Source of the DNA: Variovorax sp. PAMC26660
GTDB taxonomy: Bacteria; Pseudomonadota; Gammaproteobacteria; Burkholderiales; Burkholderiaceae_C
NCBI RefSeq assembly: GCF_014302995.1
Contig: NZ_CP060295.1
Span: forward strand, 5,819,501-5,883,500
DNA: 64,000 bases
Direction: 5' to 3'
Shown here in pieces: positions 9,945-18,261 of this stretch. The translations under genes were made by a program, and so were the position numbers. Below the pieces are notes generated by a model that saw only the letters and a program-made list of their open reading frames with translations, ran no database searches and had not been told where the DNA came from. Position 1 is the first letter of the stretch. Each line of letters opens with the position of its first letter.

Positions 9945-10499
9945 TTATTTGGCTGCCGTGGCCTTTGGCAGAGCCCGCACCGCGTTCAGCATGCGTTCCA
10001 CATGTTTGTCGGGGTTCAGGTTCTGGTAGTAATAGGCGACCTTGCCGTCTGGTGCGATCACGTACGACAGTCGGTTGGCAAAGTCCGGCCGTGTCTGCAT
10101 CAAGGCATCGAAACCCTGGATCACGGCCTTGGATTCGTCCGACGCCACGGGAAAGCGGTTCTGGCAGGACTTGACCGAGAACTTCGCCAGCGTGCCGATG
10201 TCGTCCGCCGATACGCCGATCACGGTGGCGCCCAGTGCGGCGAACTGGTCGACGGCCTCGGCGAAGGCATGGGCTTCGATCGAGCAATCGTTGGAGTCGG
10301 CCGCCGGAAAAAAGTACACCACCACCGGCCCCTTGGAGAGCGCATCGGCCAGCGAATAGCGGAAGGTCTTGCCGCCCAGCGCGGCGTTGGCGGTAAAGCG
10401 GGGCACGGGGTCGCCGATGTCCAGGGCGGCCCAGGCGGGGTGGGCCAGGGCTGCAAAAACTGTCATCAAGGCGATGCGCGAGAAGGTCGATCGGGCCAT
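9945..10499 (-). CDS. periplasmic peroxiredoxin (BCP/PrxQ type)
   Basis: Thiol peroxidase of 184 residues that reduces hydroperoxides. It begins with a signal peptide (MARSTFSRIALMTVFAALAHPAWA) so it should act in the periplasm, unlike typical Bcp. The peroxidatic cysteine is in FFPAADSNDCSIEAHAF, which keeps the P-x3-S-x2-C pattern; a second cysteine in VKSCQNRFPV may resolve the disulfide. The N-terminal GDPVPRFT and C-terminal SYVIAPDGKVAYYYQNLNPDKHVE segments are standard. Start ATG 10499 is supported by GGAG about nine bases upstream. It is divergent from the phospholipase-D-like gene. Confidence 0.88.
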   Translation of the reverse strand: MARSTFSRIALMTVFAALAHPAWAALDIGDPVPRFTANAALGGKTFRYSLADALSKGPVVVYFFPAADSNDCSIEAHAFAEAVDQFAALGATVIGVSADDIGTLAKFSVKSCQNRFPVASDESKAVIQGFDALMQTRPDFANRLSYVIAPDGKVAYYYQNLNPDKHVERMLNAVRALPKATAAK

Positions 10500-10632
10500 G
10501 ATGTAACTCCGAAGCGGTGTGGGGCGAATTCTAGGCCTCGCATCCGCCGCAAGGGGCATGTGAAACCGGCAGCGCCCGGTGGGCGTACTCAAGGCAACGG
10601 CTGACAAAAACGAAGCACTGGAACCACCCCTC

Positions 10633-12207
10633 ATGAACGCCTGTATCTGTCTTCTGCGCATGGCGCTTGCGGGCGTGCTGATTGCGGCACTCGGCGCTTG
10701 CGGTTCCTTGCCCCCGGCGCGCGAGCGGCCCGCCGAGCAGGCGGCCTCGGCCGATCCGTCGACCCCGCTGGCGAAGATCGCCGCCGCCTCCACGCCGCCC
10801 GGCGAGCACTCGGGTTTTCGGCTGATGCCGCTGGGCGTGTATTCACTGGATGCGCGCATCCAGTTGGCCCAACGGGCCCAGCGCTCCCTGGTGGTGCAGT
10901 ACTACCAGCTTGAAAACGATGCCGTCGGCCGTCTGCTGCTGCGCACGCTGCGCGAGGCTGCGGCCCGGGGCGTGAAAGTGCGGGTGCTGGTCGATGACCT
11001 GTACACCGTCAACAGCCAGCAACTGCTGCTGGCGCTGTCCGAAACGCCCAATGTCGAGGTGCGGCTGTTCAACCCCTTCTGCTGCGGCCGCAACGGACTC
11101 CTCTCGCGCTTCGTGGCCTCGCCGTTCGAGATCAACCGGCTCAACCACCGCATGCACAACAAGCTCTTCATTGCCGACGGCGCGATGGCGGTGGTGGGCG
11201 GGCGCAACATCGCCGACGAATACTTCGTGCTGAGCGAGGCGCAGAACTTCATCGACATGGACGCGCTGGTGGTCGGCAAGGTCGTGCCGCAGCTCGAATC
11301 GATCTTCGATGCCTACTGGAACAGCGTGCAGGTCTGGCCCATTGCCGACATCGTGACGGGCGAGGGCGGCCGCAAGCCCGGTGTTGCCGATTTCGACAGC
11401 TGGGTCGGCATGGCCGCGCCGCCGCCGAAGATCGTGCTGCCGCCGTCCGACATCCTGGGTTACGGCCCCATCGGTGAAGAACTCGATGGCGGCCGCATGG
11501 GCCTGCTGTGGGGCGAGGCCCGCGCCATTGCCGATCCGCCCACCAAGCCTGCGACCATGACGGCCGACGAGGCCATCGCCACCAGCGTGACGATGAAGGT
11601 GTGGGCCTTGCTGCTCGATGCCAAGACCGAGGTCGACATGACCTCCCCGTACCTCGTGCCGGGCGAGCGCGGCATGGCGGCGTTCGAGGACCTGTCCAGG
11701 CGCAAGGTCAAGGTCACGCTGCTGACCAATTCGCTGGCCGCCAACGACGAGCCGCTGGTGCACACCGGTTACGCGCGCTACCGCGAGCGGCTGCTGCAAG
11801 GCGGCGCCGACCTGTACGAGCTGAGCCCGCAGCGCACCAGCGCGGGCGAGCGATTCGGCATGTTCGGCAAGTCGCTCGGCCGGCTGCACGCCAAGACCGC
11901 CGCCATCGACAAGGAGCGCATCTTCATCGGCTCGATGAACCTCGATCCGCGCTCGGCCAGCCAGAACACCGAGATGGGGCTGGTGGTCGACAGCCCGCAA
12001 CTGGCGCGCGAGATGCTGCGCGTCATCAACATCAGCAAGCTGCAGAACTCCTACCGGCTGCGGCTGGCCAAGGGCACCGGCACGCTGCAGTGGCTCACCA
12101 ACGACGGCGAAAAGGAAGTGATCCTGACCGCCGAACCCGAGTCGGGTTTCTTCAAGCGCTTCTACAACATGCTCATTGCGCCGATCGTTCCCGAGATGCT
12201 GTTGTAG
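10633..12207 (+). CDS. phospholipase D-like lipoprotein (cardiolipin synthase-like)
   Basis: A 524-residue protein with a lipobox ending LGAC (Cys23), so it is probably anchored in the envelope. Two HKD motifs are intact: HRMHNKLFIADGAMAVVGGRN near residue 174 and GRLHAKTAAIDKERIFIGSMN near residue 417. The two-HKD arrangement fits phosphatidyl transfer or phospholipid cleavage, as in cardiolipin synthase C-like proteins. Start at ATG 10633 gives a proper signal sequence; an earlier in-frame ATG at 10579 would bury it. It lies nine bases before the sterol-desaturase-family gene and may begin a lipid-related operon running to 16825. Confidence 0.88.
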   Translation: MNACICLLRMALAGVLIAALGACGSLPPARERPAEQAASADPSTPLAKIAAASTPPGEHSGFRLMPLGVYSLDARIQLAQRAQRSLVVQYYQLENDAVGRLLLRTLREAAARGVKVRVLVDDLYTVNSQQLLLALSETPNVEVRLFNPFCCGRNGLLSRFVASPFEINRLNHRMHNKLFIADGAMAVVGGRNIADEYFVLSEAQNFIDMDALVVGKVVPQLESIFDAYWNSVQVWPIADIVTGEGGRKPGVADFDSWVGMAAPPPKIVLPPSDILGYGPIGEELDGGRMGLLWGEARAIADPPTKPATMTADEAIATSVTMKVWALLLDAKTEVDMTSPYLVPGERGMAAFEDLSRRKVKVTLLTNSLAANDEPLVHTGYARYRERLLQGGADLYELSPQRTSAGERFGMFGKSLGRLHAKTAAIDKERIFIGSMNLDPRSASQNTEMGLVVDSPQLAREMLRVINISKLQNSYRLRLAKGTGTLQWLTNDGEKEVILTAEPESGFFKRFYNMLIAPIVPEMLL

Positions 12208-12216
12208 CCTCGGGGG

Positions 12217-13026
12217 ATGGCACAGACCTTCACTTCGCTGTCCGCCCTGCAGGTCATGCTGTGGGGCGTGCTTTTTTTCGGCGGCATCTACTTCGGTTTC
12301 GGCGGCCTCACCTGGCTGCTGACGAAACGGGTGTTGCCGGCGCTCGGCATCGGGCGCGCGCTCGATCCGCGCCCCCTGCAGCCGGGGCAGTTGCGGCGCG
12401 AAGTGGGGCAGTCGAGCATTTCGGTGCTGATCTTCGGGCTCGGCATGGTGTTTCCGTGGGGCTTGCTGCAATTGGGCTGGGCGCGGCTCGATCCCGATGC
12501 AGGCTGGCGGCAGATCGCGGTCGAGATCCTCGTGCTCGCGGTCTGGAACGACGTGCATTTCTGGATCAACCATCGCCTGCTGCACACACGCTTTCTGCGG
12601 CGCTTTCACGGGCCGCATCACCGTTCGTTCGTGACCACGCCGTGGGCCACCTACAGCTTTCATCCCATCGAAGCACTGATGCTGGGCAACGTGATCCTGC
12701 TGCCGATGGTGGTGCACGACTTCAGCTTCTGGTCGCTCGCGGCGGTGCCGGTGTTCAGCCTGTTCTTCAATTGCGTCGGGCACTCGAACTACGATTTCTT
12801 CACCGGGGTGTCGTACAGCCACTGGTTTGCCGCGAGCCGCCGGCATCACTTGCACCATGCCGTTCACAACGGCAACTACGGCTTTCAGTTCACTTTCATG
12901 GACCGGTTGTTCCGCACCCGTATCGCGGCCGATGCGGCCGAGCCACTTTTCCAGGCCTTCCGCGACAAGCAACTGCAAAGGCAACAACAGCAACCCCAAC
13001 CCGAACAGCATGGCGCGACCGCCTGA
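12217..13026 (+). CDS. sterol desaturase / fatty acid hydroxylase family membrane protein
   Basis: A 269-residue integral membrane protein of the fatty acid hydroxylase superfamily, which uses a histidine-bound diiron site to hydroxylate or desaturate lipids. The histidine clusters are clear: WNDVHFWINHRLLHT near residue 110, RFHGPHHRSF near 130, and RRHHLHHAVHNGNYG near 205. At least four membrane segments are predicted. The C-terminus is glutamine-rich (LQRQQQQPQPEQ). Its substrate is unknown. The stop overlaps the next gene, a second His-box desaturase, by 17 bases, which argues for co-expression. Confidence 0.88.
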   Translation: MAQTFTSLSALQVMLWGVLFFGGIYFGFGGLTWLLTKRVLPALGIGRALDPRPLQPGQLRREVGQSSISVLIFGLGMVFPWGLLQLGWARLDPDAGWRQIAVEILVLAVWNDVHFWINHRLLHTRFLRRFHGPHHRSFVTTPWATYSFHPIEALMLGNVILLPMVVHDFSFWSLAAVPVFSLFFNCVGHSNYDFFTGVSYSHWFAASRRHHLHHAVHNGNYGFQFTFMDRLFRTRIAADAAEPLFQAFRDKQLQRQQQQPQPEQHGATA

Positions 13027-13948
13027 CGCGCGCAGTCGCCTGCCGCGCCTGCGGCATTGGCGTGACTGGCAGAGCCTGGCCTACCTCGTGGCGCTGCCTG
13101 TGCTCGCGGCCTGGCAGTGGGTGCATGGCTTCAACGTGCTGCTGTATGCGTTGATGCTGTTCCTGACGCTCGGCATCGGCGTGATCCATCACAACCACGT
13201 GCACCTGCGCATGTGGCGCGGGCGGCGCATGAACCGGCTGACCGACTTCTGGATCACGCTGCTGCAAGGGCATCCGACCTTCGTGTTCTGGCCTGCGCAC
13301 GTGGCCAACCACCATCGCTACCGGCACGGGCCGAAGGATGTGGCGCGCACCTACCGTTTCGGCGGCGACACGAACCACCTGTGGGGTTATCTGCTGCACC
13401 CGTTCCAGGCGGTGTGGGTGCTGGTGCCGGTGTTCTTCGATTGGCTCGCGAGGTTACGCAGGCATCAACGCGGCGCCTGGCGTTACTGCATGGCGCAGTA
13501 CGCGCTGTGGTTGGCGAGCTGGGTCGTGCTGCTGGCGCTCGACTGGCGCAAGGCATTGCTGTTCGTGATCGTGCCGCAGTTGCATGGCCTGCACTGGCTG
13601 CTGGCGACCAACTACCTGCAGCACGCACACGCCGATGGCCGCAATACCCCGCGCAAAGAGGCGCTGGGCGATACCCCCGGGAGCGGACTGAACTACGCCC
13701 GCAATTTCGAGGGGCTGGTGAACCCCTTGCTGTTCAACATCGGCCTGCACACCGCACATCACGAGAACCCGCATGCCCATTGGTCCGAGCTCACGCACCT
13801 GCATCACACGCGCTACCGCGCGCAGGTTGCCCCTGTGCTCAACGAGGGCGGGCTGGTGCCGTACATGGTGCGGGTGTTCGTGCTGGGGGCCGTGTGGCCG
13901 CGCTTTCGCAGCCGCTCGCTGATGCCTCCCGATTCTTCAATCACCTGA
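13010..13948 (+). CDS. fatty acid desaturase family protein
   Basis: A 312-residue membrane protein with three histidine boxes of acyl desaturases: IHHNHVHLRMW near residue 60, HVANHHRYRHG near 97 and GLHTAHHENPHAHW near 265. Such enzymes introduce double bonds or hydroxyls in acyl chains with a diiron site and an electron donor; no ferredoxin or reductase gene is nearby. Four to five hydrophobic segments are seen (LAYLVALPVLAAW, VLLYALMLFLTLGIGV, AVWVLVPVFF, LWLASWVVLLAL). It overlaps the previous gene and ends four bases before the ketoacyl synthase fusion. Confidence 0.87.
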   Translation: MARPPDARSRLPRLRHWRDWQSLAYLVALPVLAAWQWVHGFNVLLYALMLFLTLGIGVIHHNHVHLRMWRGRRMNRLTDFWITLLQGHPTFVFWPAHVANHHRYRHGPKDVARTYRFGGDTNHLWGYLLHPFQAVWVLVPVFFDWLARLRRHQRGAWRYCMAQYALWLASWVVLLALDWRKALLFVIVPQLHGLHWLLATNYLQHAHADGRNTPRKEALGDTPGSGLNYARNFEGLVNPLLFNIGLHTAHHENPHAHWSELTHLHHTRYRAQVAPVLNEGGLVPYMVRVFVLGAVWPRFRSRSLMPPDSSIT

Positions 13949-13952
13949 ACCC

Positions 13953-15917
13953 ATGCCCGTTCCATTCCAACGCGTCTACCTTGAAAGCGCCGGCTATTTC
14001 ATGCCGGGCGAACCCATTCCCAACGAGCGCATGGACGCGTACATCGCACCGCTCAACCGCATGTCGGAGCGCATCAAGCGGCGCATTCTGGCGGAGAACG
14101 GCATCCTCACGCGGCACTACGCCATTGACGCCGAAGGCGTGACGCAGCACACCAACGCGCAACTGGCCGCCGGCGCGATCCGCGATTGCCTGCGGCGCGG
14201 CGGGGCCGATCTGTCGCGCGTGTCGTTGCTGGCCAGCGGATCGTCGGGGGGCGACACGTTGATGCCCGGCTTCGCGAACATGATCCAGGGCGAGCTTGCG
14301 GCGCAGCCGATGGAAACGCATTCGGTGCACGGCATCTGCGCCGCGGGCGTCTCGGCGATCCAGACGGCCGCGCAGGGCATCGAGCTGGGCGCGCACCGTA
14401 CGGCGATGGCGGTGGCGAGCGAGATGCCGTCGCGGCTGTTCAAGCGCTCGCGTTTTGCAGCACGTGGTTACGAGACCGACTTCGACTCGCACTTCCTGCG
14501 TTGGATGCTGTCCGATGGCGCAGGCGCCTTGCTGCTGTCCGATGGTTCGCCTGCGCTGGCGGGTGTGCCGGGGTTGCGCCTGAAGCTGAAGTGGGTGCAT
14601 CAGCGTGCCTTCTCGGGTGACTACCCGGTCTGCATGCAGCTCGGCTTGACCGAAGACCGCGCGCGCGGCCACCTCGATTTCGGCTCATGGGCTGAAGCGG
14701 AAGCCGCCGGCGCGCTGTCGCTGCGGCAGGACATCCGCCTGCTGCCGCACCTGTTCGACATCGGCATTCACGAGTACGCGGGGCTGGTGCGCGATGGCTG
14801 GGTCGATCCGAAGCGCATCGATCACTTCCTGTGCCACTACTCGTCGGAAAAATTCATTCCGGTGGTGGAAGACCTGATGGCGAAGGCCGACCTGTCGATT
14901 CCGCGCGAGCGCTGGTGGAGCAACCTGGCGTGGCGCGGCAACACGGGCGCGGCGTCGATCCTCGTGATGCTGGCTGAATTCCTGCACACCAAGACGCTGA
15001 AGCCCGGCGAGCAGATATTCTGCTATGTGCCGGAGTCGGGCCGGTTCATGGCGGCGTACATGCTGCTTGAGGTCGAGGCGGTCGATGCGGCAGCAGTTGC
15101 CGTGGCAACCCGTGCGGCAGCTCCGGCGGTGCCCGATGACGATTTCGTCATCGCGCCGCCGCACGATCCGGCCGCCGCGCCCGAAGGCCTTGGCGCCTTG
15201 CTGACGGAACTGGCCGCCATCTGGCACGACTACCGCTCGCGCGTCTGGCGCACGCCGCTGATCCGCCAGATCCGCGAGCGCCGCTTCGCCTTGCCCGACT
15301 ACCTGAACTGGATGGAGCAGTGGGTGCCCCAGGTGCGCGAAGGCAGCCTGTGGATGCGCGAAGGCGCGGCCTCGCTGAGCGAGCCGTACCAGATGCTGGC
15401 CTCGCTGATCGACGTGCATGCGGGCGAAGAGCAGAACGACTTCAACATCCTGTTCGACGACTACAAGAAGGCCGGTGGCACGGTCCAGCAGATCGGCGAG
15501 CTGCGCCGCAACCCCGGTGGCGAGGCGCTCAACGCCTACCTGCACGGGTTGGCCGCCACGCGCGACCCGATCGGCCTGCTGGGCGCCATCTACATCATCG
15601 AAGGCACGGGCCAGCGCATCGTGCCGGCGCTGCTGCCGCTCATCAAGGCGGGCCTGAAGCTGCCGCCCGATGCCTTCCGCTTTCTCGAATACCACGGCCA
15701 CAACGACGAAAACCACCTGAGCCGCTGGCTCGTGGCGGTCGAGATGGTGATGGCCGTGGAAGGCCAGGCCCGCGCCGCCCGCCAGATCATCGACACGGCG
15801 CGCCACACGGCCGCGCTGTACCTGATGCAGTTCCAGCACATCACGGAGCGAATGAGACATGAGCCGCCGGGCCGCCCCAAGGCGAATACCGCAGCCGCAG
15901 GCGGAGGTTTCCAGTGA
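13953..15917 (+). CDS. fusion of ketoacyl-ACP synthase III-like and heme-oxygenase-like diiron oxidase domains
   Basis: A 654-residue two-domain protein. Residues 1-375 are a KASIII/thiolase fold with nucleophile Cys129 (VHGICAAGV), His295 (FLCHYSSEKF) and Asn330 (WRGNTGAAS), so the Cys-His-Asn triad for decarboxylative condensation is intact. After an Ala/Pro-rich linker (about 376-410), residues 411-640 form a helical heme-oxygenase-like domain with candidate iron ligands His489, Glu492/493, Glu550 and the HxxxDxxH motif His581, Asp585, His588 known from CADD and SznF-type oxidases. The pairing suggests building a beta-keto acyl product and oxidising or cleaving it. The stop overlaps the next gene by GTGA. 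Product unknown. Confidence 0.85.
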   Translation: MPVPFQRVYLESAGYFMPGEPIPNERMDAYIAPLNRMSERIKRRILAENGILTRHYAIDAEGVTQHTNAQLAAGAIRDCLRRGGADLSRVSLLASGSSGGDTLMPGFANMIQGELAAQPMETHSVHGICAAGVSAIQTAAQGIELGAHRTAMAVASEMPSRLFKRSRFAARGYETDFDSHFLRWMLSDGAGALLLSDGSPALAGVPGLRLKLKWVHQRAFSGDYPVCMQLGLTEDRARGHLDFGSWAEAEAAGALSLRQDIRLLPHLFDIGIHEYAGLVRDGWVDPKRIDHFLCHYSSEKFIPVVEDLMAKADLSIPRERWWSNLAWRGNTGAASILVMLAEFLHTKTLKPGEQIFCYVPESGRFMAAYMLLEVEAVDAAAVAVATRAAAPAVPDDDFVIAPPHDPAAAPEGLGALLTELAAIWHDYRSRVWRTPLIRQIRERRFALPDYLNWMEQWVPQVREGSLWMREGAASLSEPYQMLASLIDVHAGEEQNDFNILFDDYKKAGGTVQQIGELRRNPGGEALNAYLHGLAATRDPIGLLGAIYIIEGTGQRIVPALLPLIKAGLKLPPDAFRFLEYHGHNDENHLSRWLVAVEMVMAVEGQARAARQIIDTARHTAALYLMQFQHITERMRHEPPGRPKANTAAAGGGFQ

Positions 15918-16825
15918 ATCGAACGCCTGAATTTCTGACCCAGGCACACGACGAGCGCGACCCCAGTCCGTGGCTCGCGCTCTACCTCGACCAGAGCACG
16001 CCGCTGCCGGACAACGTCAAGTCGGCGTGGCTGGCCGATTCGAGCTCGGGTTCGCGGCAGTACCTGCTGCCTTTCTTGCGGCCGTTGGCGCGGCTGACGA
16101 TCATCCTGATCCAGATCGTCAAGGTGTTCGTGCCGCGCAACTGGTCGCACTCGAAGCTGCTGCACCGGTTCCTGGCCTGGGGCCTGACGCGTTTTGTGTC
16201 ACCGGAGGCCAACTGGCTGATCCTGCGGCACTTTCACCTGGGCTCGCAGGTGCTGGCCTTCATCGGGCGCAATTCACCGGCGCCTGTCGCCACGAACCCG
16301 CTGGAGCCGGCCGACATCGACGCGCTGAAGGACGAGATGTTCCTCAAGCACGACCTGAACCTCTTCAACTTCGTGATTCGCCTGAACACGGCGCTGCGCG
16401 AGAAGGGGCTGGCGCTGTGCAAGGCCGAGAAGGTCGATTTCTCGATGATCAAGGAGCCGGGCCTGCGGCTGGAAGACATGCCGCACGGCAAGCTCAACTT
16501 TCTCGATCTTCAGAGCGCGATCGAGCTTTTCACGCCGCTCTACCAGTTGATGCTGACCGACAACGATTTCTGGCGAGCGGCCAACTCCTTGCAACTGGAC
16601 GAAACCATCGGCATCTACACGGCGACCCTGCTGAATGCGCCCGAACACCTGATCCTGGTCAACAACAAGCACCCGCTGGTGCCGCTGTCCACCCTGCGCG
16701 CGGGGCACCGGCTGGTGATCCACGGGTTGTCGACCGAGATGCTCCACAGCCTGCTCCAGCGGATGCAGGCAGCCCAGAAAGCGGGGGAGGCCGAGACGAC
16801 CCTGTACGAGCAGCCACTTGCATAG
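15914..16825 (+). CDS. unrecognised protein coupled to the KASIII/diiron fusion
   Basis: I do not recognise this 303-residue protein. It starts at GTG 15914, which overlaps the stop of the fusion gene (GTGA), so translation is very likely coupled and the two products may form a complex. One hydrophobic stretch, FLRPLARLTIILIQIVKVFVP around residue 55, could be a membrane anchor or an amphipathic helix; the rest looks soluble and helical (SHSKLLHRFLAWGL, LKHDLNLFNFVIRLNTAL, FTPLYQLMLTDNDFWRAANSLQLDETIGIYTATLLNAPEHLILVNN in separate parts). No catalytic signature or cysteine cluster is evident. Context alone ties it to acyl-chain metabolism. Confidence 0.75.
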   Translation: MNRTPEFLTQAHDERDPSPWLALYLDQSTPLPDNVKSAWLADSSSGSRQYLLPFLRPLARLTIILIQIVKVFVPRNWSHSKLLHRFLAWGLTRFVSPEANWLILRHFHLGSQVLAFIGRNSPAPVATNPLEPADIDALKDEMFLKHDLNLFNFVIRLNTALREKGLALCKAEKVDFSMIKEPGLRLEDMPHGKLNFLDLQSAIELFTPLYQLMLTDNDFWRAANSLQLDETIGIYTATLLNAPEHLILVNNKHPLVPLSTLRAGHRLVIHGLSTEMLHSLLQRMQAAQKAGEAETTLYEQPLA

Positions 16826-16851
16826 GCGTATGCTGCCCCCAGATGCAAACC

Positions 16852-17214
16852 ATGAACACGACCCGAAATCCGTCGCCCAAGACCGATCTGGCAGTGACCC
16901 ACGTGCTGGCTCAACTGCTGGAAAAGCTCGAGCACAGTCCCGTGCCCGTCGGCGCCGAGCAGTACCGCTCGGTGGTCGAGCACCTCGTCCACGAGTTCGA
17001 AGATGTCGAACAGGGCGCCGATCTGGGCCGCCTGCTCGATGCCTATCCGGCCGCGTCCGAGGTCTACGAAAATCTGAACTATCAACACGCCGGGCTTTGC
17101 CGCTCGGCGCTCGACGCTTCTCTTGCGGCTGAAGTCAGCGCCAGGGAAACCATTGCACGCGCGATGCGCAGTGCCGAACCAAACAACAAGGACAAGACGC
17201 ATGGCGAAGGGTGA
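16852..17214 (+). CDS. small hypothetical protein (about 120 residues)
   Basis: A soluble acidic helical protein with no signal peptide and no recognised domain. The middle reads VTHVLAQLLEKLEHSPVPVGAEQYRSVV in two parts, followed by VYENLNYQHAGL and an alanine-rich helix. Either ATG 16852 or ATG 16843 could start it; neither has a convincing ribosome binding site. It begins 26 bases after the preceding gene and its stop overlaps the next small gene by 14 bases, which makes it likely to be expressed. Codon use matches neighbours. Function unknown. Confidence 0.6.
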   Translation: MNTTRNPSPKTDLAVTHVLAQLLEKLEHSPVPVGAEQYRSVVEHLVHEFEDVEQGADLGRLLDAYPAASEVYENLNYQHAGLCRSALDASLAAEVSARETIARAMRSAEPNNKDKTHGEG

Positions 17215-17437
17215 AGTGAAGACGGCAGTGGTGGCGGACGGCCTGCGCTACAAGACCAAGACGCCGGGTTCGCCATTTCGCGCCTCGGCGTCGTTCAGCG
17301 GCGCGACCATGTCCTGCTTCATGTGCGGCAAGCACCGCATTCGCTCGCAACTGCGCACGCGCCAGGTGCTCGGAAAATCCCAGACGGTTTGCGCGCCTTC
17401 GTGCAAGGCGCTCGACGAGGCATTGGCAGCGGAATAA
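17201..17437 (+). CDS. small zinc-ribbon-like protein
   Basis: A 78-residue basic protein with two cysteine pairs, SCFMCGKHR near residue 40 and TVCAPSCKA near residue 67, spaced as in small zinc ribbons or treble clefs. The N-terminal half is rich in Lys, Ser and Thr. Such proteins often bind nucleic acid, but nothing specific can be said. It overlaps the preceding small gene by 14 bases and an AAGG-like element lies upstream in that gene. It ends the plus-strand run that begins at 10633. Confidence 0.65.
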   Translation: MAKGEVKTAVVADGLRYKTKTPGSPFRASASFSGATMSCFMCGKHRIRSQLRTRQVLGKSQTVCAPSCKALDEALAAE

Positions 17438-17672
17438 ACAACGGTCTTCCTGCTATCACAGCAGGGAGACGTTTTGGCGACATTTCCGCGCGAGCTTGTC
17501 GCTGATTGGCTTCCACATCGGGGCCAATCGATATACAGTTGGAAACAAATGATGCATCAATTTGCATTTATTCAAAAGTTCTAATCTGTAGTCGATTTCC
17601 AATGAATTTGCAGCAAAGCCATTGGCGCCCCGCATCGGGCGCGGATCACAACGCTCGCAAAGGGGTTCAGCC
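17438..17672. other. AT-rich intergenic region
   Basis: This gap is clearly richer in A and T than its surroundings, especially 17520-17620. It contains a perfect ten-base palindrome TGATGCATCA at 17550-17559 and a run of TTTGCATTTATTC. It probably holds the promoter and operator of the gene starting at 17673, but I see no convincing -35/-10 pair with standard spacing. No open frame in it looks coding. Confidence 0.4.
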
Positions 17673-18260
17673 ATGAGCAAGCCGCGCCATGTCGTCATGC
17701 AGGTGGTCAAGCGCTCATCCGGCAGCGCGACCCATCACGTCGAATTCCTGATGGACGACAACTTCGCAGAGCGATTGCGACAGTTGCGTTCGCTCGTCCC
17801 GCCCCTGGGCAGTCTCAACAAGCAACGCGACCTTGTGATCGACAAGGTCCGGGTGCGCCTGCCCAACGCCATCTGGCGTTCCGGCAACGAGATCGACGTG
17901 GACGGGGGCGTGGACGGCTCCTGCATCGTCATCGCCGCTGAAGGCTCCTTCAATTGCGGTGGCAAGGACCGAAAGACGCGCGAGAAGCTGGTGACGTACA
18001 ACTTCTCGATCGCGCGCCTGATCGAGCTTCATGGCGAGCGTCCCGAAGGCGAAACCCTCTACATCCGTGATGGCGTGTTCGCCAACGACGAGCCGGCCGA
18101 ATCGCCGGCTGGCCGTTGGGTGACGTCGATGCACGAGCTGGAAGTGGTGATGCGCGTGCCCGACGCCCCGTCGGACTTCGACACCCTGCACGACCTGAAC
18201 CTGCGCCCCGACCATCCGCAGGCCGGCCGCGGCGACACGCACCGCGCTACCTTTTTCTGA
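17673..18260 (+). CDS. hypothetical protein
   Basis: A 195-residue soluble protein I do not recognise. It begins with a basic segment (MSKPRHVVMQVVKRSSG), contains a glycine-rich acidic stretch (EIDVDGGVDGSCIVIAAEGSF) and looks mostly beta-stranded, then ends in a charged tail. No signal peptide or membrane segment is present. Start ATG 17673 is backed by AAAGGGG at about 17659-17665. Its expression unit appears separate, preceded by an AT-rich region, and it converges on the metal-hydrolase gene with stops only two bases apart. Confidence 0.7.
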   Translation: MSKPRHVVMQVVKRSSGSATHHVEFLMDDNFAERLRQLRSLVPPLGSLNKQRDLVIDKVRVRLPNAIWRSGNEIDVDGGVDGSCIVIAAEGSFNCGGKDRKTREKLVTYNFSIARLIELHGERPEGETLYIRDGVFANDEPAESPAGRWVTSMHELEVVMRVPDAPSDFDTLHDLNLRPDHPQAGRGDTHRATFF

Positions 18261-18261
18261 T

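Noticed and set aside
10843..13011. A 722-codon minus-strand frame opposite the phospholipase-like gene
   Set aside because: Covers two clear plus-strand genes with HKD and His-box motifs; composition is that of a shadow.
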